Of a stretch of DNA of 6,825 nucleotides, positions 1 through 6,328 are shown one piece after another. Position numbers and translations under genes: made by a program. Origin of the DNA: Saprospiraceae bacterium (GTDB lineage: Bacteria > Bacteroidota > Bacteroidia > Chitinophagales > Saprospiraceae); NCBI GenBank assembly GCA_016787375.1, contig JAEUUM010000168.1, positions 1-6,825 on the forward strand, read 5' to 3'. The first letter of the stretch is position 1, and the number at the start of each line of letters is the position of its first letter. The notes beneath the pieces were generated by a model. The model did not search any database. It saw only the letters and a program-made list of their open reading frames with translations, and was not told where the DNA came from.

Positions 1-1685
1 CTACAACTCCAACATCAGAAATTAATGAGGAGAATGATTCTACCTCAGATTCTGAAAACAGAAATAAAAGAACCAGAAAAATTGTCTCAAAGGCAATTCC
101 CAATAAAGTAACACCTTCAAAAAGAGAAGGTCAGCAGGAACCGCAACTTTCACAAAACCCGGAAATCAGTTCTCAAACTAACGAAGAAAACAACGAAAAT
201 ACAAAACCTGTTTTTGAAAAACGATTTGATAATAACCGTCGAGAGCGATCAACGAATCAGCCTGAAGACAGAAGATCAAATCAATCGGAGGAGAGAAGGC
301 CAATTCAACCTGATGACAGAAGAACAAATAAGCCAGAAGATCGGAGACAAAACCAGCCTGAGGATAGAAGACAAAAAGAGTCGGATGAAAGGAGATCAAG
401 TCAACCTGAGGATAGAAGACCAAAACAGAGAGAAGAAGTAAGGCAACCTGTTCAACCGGAGCTTGAAAAGGAAGATGAAGTAGAAAACTTCATTGCATCT
501 AAAGAAGTAGCTGAAGCAGAGGCAAAAGAGGTAATCACCGATGCATCAAAATTCAATGTAGAATTAGACGGAATAATAGAGGGTGAAGGCGTGCTTGAAA
601 TGATGCCCGACGGGTATGGTTTTTTGAGATCATCAGACTATAACTATTTATCTTCACCTGATGACATTTATGTTTCTCCTTCACAAATAAAATTATTCGG
701 TTTAAAAACAGGTGATACAGTTATTGGAGCAATCAGACCACCCAAAGAAGGCGAAAAATATTTTGCACTTTTGAAAGTATCGCAAATAAACGGATATGAC
801 CCTAAAGATGTAAGAGACAGGGTACCTTTTGATTACCTCACCCCACTTTTTCCAACTGAAAAGTTTAAACTCACTTCTCCGACCCACGCAAAAGAATACG
901 GTGTAAGGATGATAGATTTGTTTACTCCAATTGGGAAAGGGCAAAGAGGATTGATTGTTGCGCAACCAAAAACAGGAAAGACCTTCTTGTTAAAAGATCT
1001 TGCTAATGCCATCTCCCGCAACCACCCTGAATGTTACATGATTGTTCTGTTGGTCGATGAAAGACCGGAAGAGGTTACTGACATGAAACGGAGTGTAAAT
1101 GCAGAAGTTGTTGCTTCAACATTTGATGAGCCTGCTGAAAACCACGTAAGAGTTGCCAATATCATTTTAGAAAAAGCCAAGCGACTTGTTGAATGCGGGC
1201 ATGATGTTATCATACTTTTGGATTCAATTACCAGGTTAGCGAGGGCTTACAATACGGTAGCCCCTGCAAGTGGAAAGGTATTGTCAGGTGGTGTAGAGGC
1301 AAATGCGCTTCAAAAGCCGAAGAAATTCTTTGGTGCTGCCAGAAACATCGAACGTGGTGGTTCACTTACCATCCTTGCTACTGCCCTCATAGACACCGGT
1401 TCAAAAATGGATGGAGTTATATTTGAAGAATTTAAAGGAACCGGTAATATGGAGCTCCAACTTGACAGGACACTCGCTAACAAAAGGATGTTTCCGTCAA
1501 TCGATCTTACTAAATCAAGTACCCGTCGTGATGACCTCTTGCTGGAGAAAGACATACTTCAAAGAATGTTTATACTTCGTAATCACCTTGCTGATATGAA
1601 ACCTGAGGAAGCATTCGAGTTTTTGATGAAACACATGTCAGGTACAACAACCAATGATGAGTTTTTGATATCCATGAATGGTTAA
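1..1685 (+). CDS. rho: Transcription termination factor Rho (5'-truncated by window edge)
   Basis: Rho is a hexameric RNA-dependent ATPase/translocase that ends transcription at factor-dependent sites. The frame is open from the left edge (first full codon at 3), so the true start is outside; 560 residues are visible. Residues 1 to about 178 are low-complexity, hydrophilic and highly charged, including a tandem octapeptide repeat (residues 86-141). The RNA-binding OB fold begins near residue 196 with GVLEMMPDGYGFLR (RNP1-like DGYGFL at 203-208). The RecA-like ATPase core follows: P-loop QPKTGKT at 321-327, DERPEEVT, Walker B DVIILLDS at 401-408, and the Q-loop/R-loop segment around 427-450 (SGGVEANAL, FFGAARN). 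All these match E. coli Rho closely, so the enzyme looks intact. An internal GTG at 591 is not the start because coding continues upstream. A long N-terminal insertion is known in Bacteroidetes Rho. The SAP-like Rho_N domain, if present, lies off the window. The stop is 92 bp before rpmH, which has its own promoter. Confidence 0.97.
   Translation, partial: TTPTSEINEENDSTSDSENRNKRTRKIVSKAIPNKVTPSKREGQQEPQLSQNPEISSQTNEENNENTKPVFEKRFDNNRRERSTNQPEDRRSNQSEERRPIQPDDRRTNKPEDRRQNQPEDRRQKESDERRSSQPEDRRPKQREEVRQPVQPELEKEDEVENFIASKEVAEAEAKEVITDASKFNVELDGIIEGEGVLEMMPDGYGFLRSSDYNYLSSPDDIYVSPSQIKLFGLKTGDTVIGAIRPPKEGEKYFALLKVSQINGYDPKDVRDRVPFDYLTPLFPTEKFKLTSPTHAKEYGVRMIDLFTPIGKGQRGLIVAQPKTGKTFLLKDLANAISRNHPECYMIVLLVDERPEEVTDMKRSVNAEVVASTFDEPAENHVRVANIILEKAKRLVECGHDVIILLDSITRLARAYNTVAPASGKVLSGGVEANALQKPKKFFGAARNIERGGSLTILATALIDTGSKMDGVIFEEFKGTGNMELQLDRTLANKRMFPSIDLTKSSTRRDDLLLEKDILQRMFILRNHLADMKPEEAFEFLMKHMSGTTTNDEFLISMNG
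258..449 (+). repeat. 24-bp tandem repeat encoding QPEDRRxN octapeptides within rho
   Basis: Seven in-frame 24-bp units run from 258 to 425, with a degenerate eighth at 426-449. Translated units are QPEDRRSN, QSEERRPI, QPDDRRTN, KPEDRRQN, QPEDRRQK, ESDERRSS, QPEDRRPK and QREEVRQP. The core is two acidic residues followed by two arginines, giving a balanced polyampholyte with no hydrophobic pattern, so disorder is predicted. The units differ at many synonymous and variable positions (units 1 and 5 match at 19 of 24 bases), so the array is not freshly duplicated and the peptide pattern seems to be what is kept. Units 2 and 6 share a TCG serine at position 2, a weak hint that a four-unit block was once duplicated. 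Confidence 0.9.
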
Positions 1686-1703
1686 AATAAATTTGATAAA
1701 TAA

Positions 1704-1735
1704 TTTGTATATTTTAAAGAACAATCCTACCTTTG
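1704..1735 (+). promoter_or_regulatory. Bacteroidetes-type promoter for rpmH-rnpA
   Basis: A perfect match to the Bacteroidetes -7 consensus TAnnTTTG (TACCTTTG) lies at 1728-1735. A TTTG box at 1704-1707 sits 20 nt upstream, the spacing expected for the -33 element read by the primary sigma factor of this phylum. It falls just after the rho stop and would start transcription near 1740-1743, giving a leader of roughly 35-40 nt before the rpmH ATG. The transcription start itself is inferred. Confidence 0.75.
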
Positions 1736-1750
1736 CACTTCTAAAAAAAT

Positions 1751-1763
1751 AACCTTCGAGGTT
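1751..1763 (+). other. Small hairpin in the rpmH leader
   Basis: AACCT (1751-1755) and AGGTT (1759-1763) can form a 5-bp stem with a 3-nt TCG loop. It sits between the predicted transcription start and the rpmH start codon, followed by TTATATT. It is too short and too weakly followed by T residues to be a good terminator. It could be a leader structure affecting L34 translation, or chance. Confidence 0.3.
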
Positions 1764-1777
1764 TTATATTATTAAAT

Positions 1778-1933
1778 ATGAAAAGGACGTACCAACCATC
1801 CAAAAGAAAGCGTGCTAACAAGCATGGTTTTCGTGAAAGAATGAGCACTAAAAATGGCAGAAAGGTTTTGTCAAGAAGACGTGCTGCAGGTAGACACAAA
1901 CTTACTGTTTCTGACGAAAGAGGAGCAAAGTAA
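1778..1933 (+). CDS. rpmH: 50S ribosomal protein L34
   Basis: This 51-residue, strongly basic protein is L34 (bL34), a late-assembling component of the large ribosomal subunit that contacts 23S rRNA. It begins MKRTYQPSKRKR and continues with the family signature KHGFRERMSTKNGRKVL, SRRRAAGR, then a short tail LTVSDERGAK. The length is normal for the phylum. The start is fixed by the universally conserved MKRT N-terminus. No clear Shine-Dalgarno is present (the preceding bases are AT-rich), as is usual in Bacteroidetes. It is the first gene after the promoter at 1704-1735. rnpA follows 62 nt downstream on the same strand, the near-universal rpmH-rnpA pairing. Confidence 0.97.
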   Translation: MKRTYQPSKRKRANKHGFRERMSTKNGRKVLSRRRAAGRHKLTVSDERGAK

Positions 1934-1995
1934 TTTGACTAACATCATACCTGTATTTTAATTGCGTTTTTTTGCGCTATAAGGGTATTTGTTAT

Positions 1996-2391
1996 ATGTC
2001 AAAATTTTCATTTCCCAAAGAGGAAAAACTCAAATCCACCAAGACAATCAGTAAGCTTTTTAAAGAAGGAAGCGGAGCTTTTTCATATCCTGTCAAATTT
2101 GTCTATTCGATTTCCAAGGTAGATGTTTTCTCAAACCCGAAAGTCGCTGTAAGCGTATCGGGTAAAATATTCAAGAGAGCAACTGACCGCAATTTACTCA
2201 AAAGGAGGCTCCGGGAATCTTATCGCCTCAACAAAAATATCCTCACTGAAAACTTAGTTTCGAGAAACCTTCATTTACAAGGTATGTTTATATTTATTGG
2301 CAAGGAGATTTGCACCTATGATGAAATTGCTAAAGGTATAAATGGTGTTTTGCAAAAAATACGCCGGCAAATTGATTCCGGCCCAGTATAA
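1996..2391 (+). CDS. rnpA: Ribonuclease P protein component
   Basis: This is the small basic protein subunit of RNase P, which with the RNA subunit (rnpB, not in this window) removes the 5' leader from precursor tRNAs. It has 131 residues from the ATG at 1996. The N-terminal motif FSFPKEEKLKSTKTISKLFK matches the usual 'F.K.E+L+....I..+F..G' opening. The central strand KVAVSVSGKIFKRATDRN leads into the RNR signature RNLLKRRLRESYRLNK, the main RNA-binding helix. An in-frame TTG at 1972 would add eight residues, but the ATG is preferred: it places the protein start at its usual distance from the FPK motif and has AAGGG ten bases upstream. The rpmH-rnpA spacer contains a run of seven T (1967-1973) without a preceding hairpin. 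It converges with aroQ, ending 32 bp from the aroQ stop; no yidD or yidC follows. Confidence 0.95.
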   Translation: MSKFSFPKEEKLKSTKTISKLFKEGSGAFSYPVKFVYSISKVDVFSNPKVAVSVSGKIFKRATDRNLLKRRLRESYRLNKNILTENLVSRNLHLQGMFIFIGKEICTYDEIAKGINGVLQKIRRQIDSGPV

Positions 2392-2405
2392 ATAGGCACT
2401 AAAAC

Positions 2406-2427
2406 TTGAATGGGTAATTGGATTCAA
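2406..2427 (-). terminator. Weak candidate terminator for recQ-aroQ
   Basis: Read on the minus strand, TTGAAT (2427-2422), a 10-nt loop and ATTCAA (2411-2406) form a 6-bp stem followed by GTTTTAG. The stem overlaps the aroQ stop codon. It is AT-rich and the T run is only four bases, so it may not function. It is the only hairpin with any T run in the 32-bp gap between the convergent rnpA and aroQ. Confidence 0.25.
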
Positions 2428-2846
2428 TCTGCCCAAATGAGTGATTGGATGGCTAATTTATAACCTTTAAGACCCAATCCGACAATCACACCAAAACATT
2501 TTGGAGATAAATATGAGTGGTGTCTAAATTCCTCTCTCGCAAAGACATTCGATATATGAACTTCAATAACTCGGGCAGTGATTGCTGAAAGCGTGTCAGC
2601 AATTGCAATGGATGTATGTGATAGTGCACCAGCATTAAGCACGATCCCATCATAATCGAATCCCGTCTGCTGAAGTTTGTCAATTATGTCACCTTCATGA
2701 TTGGACTGAAAATAATCAATTATCACATCGGGAAATGCTGAACGCAGTTTGAGAAGGTATTTGTCAAAGGACTCTTTACCATATATACCCGGTTCCCTTT
2801 GTCCCAAAAGATTGAGATTGGGACCATTGATGATTATTATTTTCAT
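2424..2846 (-). CDS. aroQ: 3-dehydroquinate dehydratase, type II
   Basis: A type II dehydroquinase catalyses the third step of the shikimate pathway, 3-dehydroquinate to 3-dehydroshikimate, as a cytosolic dodecamer. The 140 residues are the normal family length. All signature elements are present in order: the NGPNLNLLGQREPGIYG loop (residues 7-23) with the active-site arginine (R17) and catalytic tyrosine (Y22), FQSNHEG (46-52), the substrate-binding NAGALSHTS (71-79, N71), and EVHISN (95-100) with the catalytic histidine H97, then REEFRHHSY. The ATG start directly precedes the conserved beta strand KIIIINGPN. There is no Shine-Dalgarno; the recQ stop is only 2 bp upstream (TAA-TT-ATG), so translation is probably coupled to recQ. 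It looks complete and functional. Confidence 0.97.
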   Translation of the reverse strand: MKIIIINGPNLNLLGQREPGIYGKESFDKYLLKLRSAFPDVIIDYFQSNHEGDIIDKLQQTGFDYDGIVLNAGALSHTSIAIADTLSAITARVIEVHISNVFAREEFRHHSYLSPKCFGVIVGLGLKGYKLAIQSLIWAD

Positions 2847-2848
2847 AA

Positions 2849-5047
2849 TTAGTTGGCCATTTCAGACAAAAATTTGATTCTCATCAAGCGAATTTCATCA
2901 AAGGTAATATCATCATCTTTCAGTTCTTTGTAAGCCTCTAAAACCGAATCGGACTGCGCGTCCATAAAATAATTGTAAATTTCTTCTTTACTATATTCGT
3001 CAACATTGTTCTTGATGTAGTAATTAAGGTCAATCTTGATACCTGATGTTACAATTGCATCCAGTTCTTCGAATAACTCATCCATAGTAAGCGAATTAGA
3101 AGATGCAATATCGTTTAGTGATAGTTTTTTGTCAATGCTCTGAATGATGGCCACTTTGGTTTTTGACTTATTAGCAACTTGTTTGACAAGAAAATCCGTG
3201 GGTCTGTCTATGTCGTTTTCTTCGACATACTTTTGAATCATCTCAATAAATGGTTTGCCGAATTTTTCTGCTTTACCTCTACTTACACCTGTGATCATGG
3301 TCATATCGTCAATAGTGATCGGATATTGGGTGCACATGTCTTGTAATGAAGGGTCCTGGAAAATCACATAAGGTGGAAGATTCTTTTGTTTTGAAATTTG
3401 CATTCTCAACGCAGTGAGCATTTTCAGTAAAGTCTCATCAAGGGTTGCTGTTTTGCCTGATGATTCATCAAGGTCATGATCGTCAGTTTCAAATTTTTGA
3501 TTGACAGTAATCATGAATGAAACAGGATTCTTGATGAAATTTTTACCGTTTTCGGTTAATTTTAGCAAGCCATATTGCTCGATGTCTTTATAGATGAGGT
3601 TGTTCAGTAAGGCTTGTCTTACGATAGAAGACCAGAAGTTTTCATCTTTCTCTTTACCAATACCGAACAATTTTACGGTGTTAAACTTATAATCGCGCAT
3701 TTCTTTGGTTTCATGACCAATGATAAAATCCACTACGCTTTTTAGTACAAAATTCTCATTCATAAACTCTATACAGGACAAAGCTTGTTGCATTTCCTTC
3801 TGAGCTTCTATTTTTTCTTTGGGGTGCAAACAATTATCGCACATTTTACCGCATTGTTCTTCTTTATACTCCTCTCCAAAATAATGAAGAAGGAATTTTC
3901 TGCGGCAGGCTGAAGTTTCAGAATATGCCATTACTTCCTGCAGAAGCTGGGCGCCCATTTCACGTTCGGCAACAGGTTTGTCTCTTAGAAATTTTTCGAG
4001 TTTAGTTATATCTTTATCAGAATAGAATGCAACGCACTTTCCTTCCAGTCCATCTCGACCTGCACGTCCTGTCTCCTGATAGTAGTTTTCAATACTCTTC
4101 GGAATGTCATAATGTATTACAAAGCGAACGTCCGGCTTATCGATGCCCATACCAAATGCTATGGTTGCTACAATAACATCAATATCTTGCATCAAAAATG
4201 CATCCTGGGTGTTGCTTCTTGTTTTAGGGTCGAGACCTGCATGATACGGCAATGATTTTACGCCATTAACACTAAGTACTTGAGCTATCTCTTCAGCTGC
4301 TTTTCGGCTTTGGACATAAATGATACCTGATTGATTTTTGGCTTCATTAATTATACCAAGTATTGATTTGATGGTCTGATCTTTCTTTAGTTTCGGTCTG
4401 ATTTCATAAAACAAGTTCTCACGGTTAAATGACGAAACGAAACTATTTACGGAGTTCATGTTCAGAATCTTCAAAATATCTGATTGAACTTTTGGCGTAG
4501 CAGTTGCTGTGAGGGCGATAATCGGAATTTCTTTATTGATGATATCGATCATGGTTCTGATACGGCGATATTCAGGTCTAAAATCATGACCCCATTCTGA
4601 TATACAGTGAGCTTCATCAACAGCAACAAAGGATATATCAATTTTTTTAAGAAAGTCAAGATTTTCCTCTTTGGTCAATGTTTCAGGAGCCACAAACAAC
4701 ATTTTTGTTTTAAGGTCAGAAATGTCTGCCTTTACCTGCTTCGTTTGTGTTCTGGAGAGAGAAGAATTTAGAAAATGTGCAACTTCATCTTCTGATGAAT
4801 AGCCCCTAATTGAATCAACTTGATTTTTCATAAGGGCAATCAATGGTGAGATTACAATTGCGGTACCCTCCATCAGCAATGCCGGTAATTGATAGCAAAG
4901 CGACTTTCCACCACCTGTAGGCATGATAACAAATGTATTTTTGCCTGCAAGAATGCTTCTAATAATCGCTTCTTGGTTGCCTTTGAAAGCGTCAAAACCA
5001 AAAAAATGCTGAAGATGTTTTGTTAAATTATCGTGTACTTCTACCAT
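2849..5047 (-). CDS. recQ: ATP-dependent DNA helicase RecQ
   Basis: This superfamily 2, 3'-5' DNA helicase acts in recombination and repair of stalled forks. It has 732 residues from the ATG at 5047, longer than the roughly 610 of E. coli RecQ. Helicase motifs: FKGNQEAI (Q25), Walker A MPTGGGKS (42-49), DEAH 144-147 followed by the aromatic loop SEWGHDFRPEY, LTATATPKV (179-187), and motif V/VI through QETGRAGRDG (324-333). The RQC zinc site uses C381, C399, C403 and C406, followed by a winged helix (about 415-510). An HRDC domain spans about 535-608. The last 120 residues form an additional helical region resembling the helix-turn-helix extension found on Bacteroidetes RecQ. An in-frame GTG at 5089 would add 14 residues (MIILRQWSDKLKIS), not typical of the family, so the ATG is preferred. 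It is the first gene of a recQ-aroQ pair. Confidence 0.96.
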   Translation of the reverse strand: MVEVHDNLTKHLQHFFGFDAFKGNQEAIIRSILAGKNTFVIMPTGGGKSLCYQLPALLMEGTAIVISPLIALMKNQVDSIRGYSSEDEVAHFLNSSLSRTQTKQVKADISDLKTKMLFVAPETLTKEENLDFLKKIDISFVAVDEAHCISEWGHDFRPEYRRIRTMIDIINKEIPIIALTATATPKVQSDILKILNMNSVNSFVSSFNRENLFYEIRPKLKKDQTIKSILGIINEAKNQSGIIYVQSRKAAEEIAQVLSVNGVKSLPYHAGLDPKTRSNTQDAFLMQDIDVIVATIAFGMGIDKPDVRFVIHYDIPKSIENYYQETGRAGRDGLEGKCVAFYSDKDITKLEKFLRDKPVAEREMGAQLLQEVMAYSETSACRRKFLLHYFGEEYKEEQCGKMCDNCLHPKEKIEAQKEMQQALSCIEFMNENFVLKSVVDFIIGHETKEMRDYKFNTVKLFGIGKEKDENFWSSIVRQALLNNLIYKDIEQYGLLKLTENGKNFIKNPVSFMITVNQKFETDDHDLDESSGKTATLDETLLKMLTALRMQISKQKNLPPYVIFQDPSLQDMCTQYPITIDDMTMITGVSRGKAEKFGKPFIEMIQKYVEENDIDRPTDFLVKQVANKSKTKVAIIQSIDKKLSLNDIASSNSLTMDELFEELDAIVTSGIKIDLNYYIKNNVDEYSKEEIYNYFMDAQSDSVLEAYKELKDDDITFDEIRLMRIKFLSEMAN

Positions 5048-5106
5048 GGAAATTTTTAATTTGTCGGACCATTGTCGTAAAATAATCACTCAAATGGAAC
5101 ATTTAA

Positions 5107-5140
5107 TTTCATTCTTAAAATTAAATGAATTATTTCATTT
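5107..5140. repeat. Three alternating copies of TTTCATT / AAATGAA
   Basis: TTTCATT occurs at 5107-5113, its inverted form AAATGAA at 5123-5129, and TTTCATTT at 5133-5140. The middle copy can pair with either neighbour: a 6-bp stem with a 10-nt loop to the left, or a 7-bp stem with a 4-nt loop to the right. It lies 60-93 bp upstream of the recQ start. The elements are AT-rich and short, so an operator or alternative leader structure is possible but unproven. Confidence 0.35.
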
Positions 5141-5515
5141 TTCACTAAAAAAACCAATAAAATTTAAAAGAATTTAGTTAACCTGAAACCTTACATTCTC
5201 ATTTTAAAAAAGGACACGAAATTACAACATTCAAAGCTAAAAGTCAAGTATTATCCGTGAGTTAGTTGACAAAATTTCATGCTGCTTTGAGTCATTTGCT
5301 TGATTTGAGGCACACGTATTATGATGTTGAATTATTTAGTTATTTAAAATGATTTGACTTAGAATAAATGACACATTACTTATAAAATTTTAGCTCCTCG
5401 AAAATATGAGATAAATCAAAGGATGGTTTTGATATTAATTTATTTTAAATGAAACAGATAATTTAATTGAGGACCTAGTATATTGTCTATTTCTTGCTAA
5501 AAGCGATGATTATTT

Positions 5516-5567
5516 TGTTAAAATTTCTTAAATCTGTTGTTAGTTGGTTAATGAAGTGTTAAAATTT
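5516..5567 (+). repeat. Pair of 11-bp direct repeats 41 bp apart
   Basis: TGTTAAAATTT occurs at 5516-5526 and again at 5557-5567, a start-to-start distance of 41 bp, close to four turns of the DNA helix. Both lie 160-215 bp upstream of the sigma-factor start. Same-face spacing is what paired regulator sites often show, but the sequence is AT-rich and could recur by chance. Confidence 0.35.
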
Positions 5568-5728
5568 TTGATGGGACTGGATTTTGAACTTAAATCAGTA
5601 TACTTTTATCCCATACAACGAAAGCATTTTTAATTTTACTATTTTATTAATAACAATTTAAATCTGATCATATAAGCTAAACTTCGACACTGAAACTAAA
5701 TTTATTTTAATTATTTAAACGTTCAGTC

Positions 5729-6307
5729 ATGCAAGTTAGTATGCTTCAAGATCAGGATTTGATCAAGCTATATTTAGCCGGAGATCAAAAAGCTTTCGAA
5801 ATTCTCCTAGAAAGACATAAAGACAAGATTTATACATCTATCTATTTGTTTGTGAAGGACACAGCCCTCGCAGAGGATATTTTTCAGGAAGTCTTTATCA
5901 AAATCATCAACACCTTAAGAGAGGATAAATATAACCACGAAGGAAAATTCATACAGTGGGCTTTGCGAATATCCTATAATATGTGTGTGGATTATTTCAG
6001 GCGAAACAAACGCAGGGCTAACATTTCTCCTACAGAATCATTTGATATATTTGATATTCTGCCTCAGACTGATTTAAATGCAGAACAGAGCATCATACGC
6101 AATGAAATGCACGATAAACTCAGAAGTGTAATTGACAAATTGCCACCAGAACAAAGAGAAGTGATTATTTTAAGACACTATGCGGATATGAGTTTTAAGG
6201 AAATTTCACAACTGACCAGAGTAAGCATCAACACTTCGCTTGGTCGTATGAGATATGCCTTGATTAATATCAGAAAGAAAATGGAGGAAAAGGAAATTGC
6301 TATTTAA
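5729..6307 (+). CDS. ECF-like sigma-70 family RNA polymerase sigma factor
   Basis: This is a small alternative sigma factor of 192 residues with only regions 2 and 4, the architecture of ECF (group 4) sigma factors; it would direct core RNA polymerase to a specific promoter set. Region 2 covers about residues 11-96: LIKLYLAGDQKAFEILLERH, the core-binding DIFQEVFIKIINTL (50-63), then FIQWALRISYNMCVDYFRRNKRR for -10 recognition and melting. A linker (97-130) joins to region 4 (about 131-186), with LPPEQREVIILRHYADMSFKEIS and the helix-turn-helix VSINTSLGRMRYALINIRKK that reads the -35 element. The ATG at 5729 is used; an ATG four codons later (5741) would also fit the family. No anti-sigma gene is adjacent: recQ is divergent and the next gene convergent, with a terminator between. 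The specific ECF group and its stimulus cannot be told from the sequence. Confidence 0.93.
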   Translation: MQVSMLQDQDLIKLYLAGDQKAFEILLERHKDKIYTSIYLFVKDTALAEDIFQEVFIKIINTLREDKYNHEGKFIQWALRISYNMCVDYFRRNKRRANISPTESFDIFDILPQTDLNAEQSIIRNEMHDKLRSVIDKLPPEQREVIILRHYADMSFKEISQLTRVSINTSLGRMRYALINIRKKMEEKEIAI

Positions 6308-6328
6308 AATCTTGGTTAAACAACATAT

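Larger units (their letters stand above)
5048..5728. other. AT-rich intergenic region without a recognisable gene
   Basis: These 680 bp separate the divergent recQ and sigma-factor genes. I see no convincing ORF on either strand, and no tRNA or known riboswitch. Candidate signals are weak. A perfect minus-strand -7 match (TAGCTTTG, complement of CAAAGCTA at 5232-5239) could serve recQ with a leader of about 180 nt, but the nearest TTTG box is 30 nt away rather than about 20. For the sigma gene the best plus-strand match is TACTTTTA at 5601-5608, one base off consensus with a poorly spaced TTTG. Two small repeat structures (5107-5140 and 5516-5567) are listed separately. The length is unusual beside the otherwise compact layout of the window, so a small RNA, a long leader or a decayed gene is possible. 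Confidence 0.6.

Noticed and set aside
178..441. Open frames on both strands across the rho repeat (minus 178-423, plus 214-441)
   Set aside because: They arise from the 24-bp periodicity of the repeat, which keeps every frame open. The rho frame runs straight through and continues into the conserved domains.
702..1599. Several 60-90 codon open frames overlapping the rho ATPase region on both strands
   Set aside because: All are out of frame with or antisense to highly conserved rho coding sequence, and their translations resemble nothing I recognise.
591..1685. Rho starting at the GTG at 591
   Set aside because: The frame is open upstream to the window edge with coherent low-complexity coding, and this start would cut into the beginning of the RNA-binding domain.
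1962..1976. T7 run between rpmH and rnpA as an attenuator
   Set aside because: No stable hairpin precedes it; only a short TTGCG direct repeat flanks it.
1972..1995. Upstream TTG start for rnpA
   Set aside because: It adds residues not typical of the family; the ATG at 1996 has better placement and an AAGGG upstream.
2486..2683. Minus-strand 65-codon open frame inside aroQ
   Set aside because: It is a shifted-frame shadow of the complete, motif-rich aroQ gene.
5048..5089. GTG start extending RecQ by 14 residues
   Set aside because: The extra residues do not resemble the usual RecQ N-terminus, and the ATG at 5047 lies at the normal distance from the first helicase motif.
5091..5098. Minus-strand TCCATTTG as a close-in recQ promoter
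   Set aside because: It differs from TAnnTTTG at the second base and has no TTTG box at the expected distance upstream.
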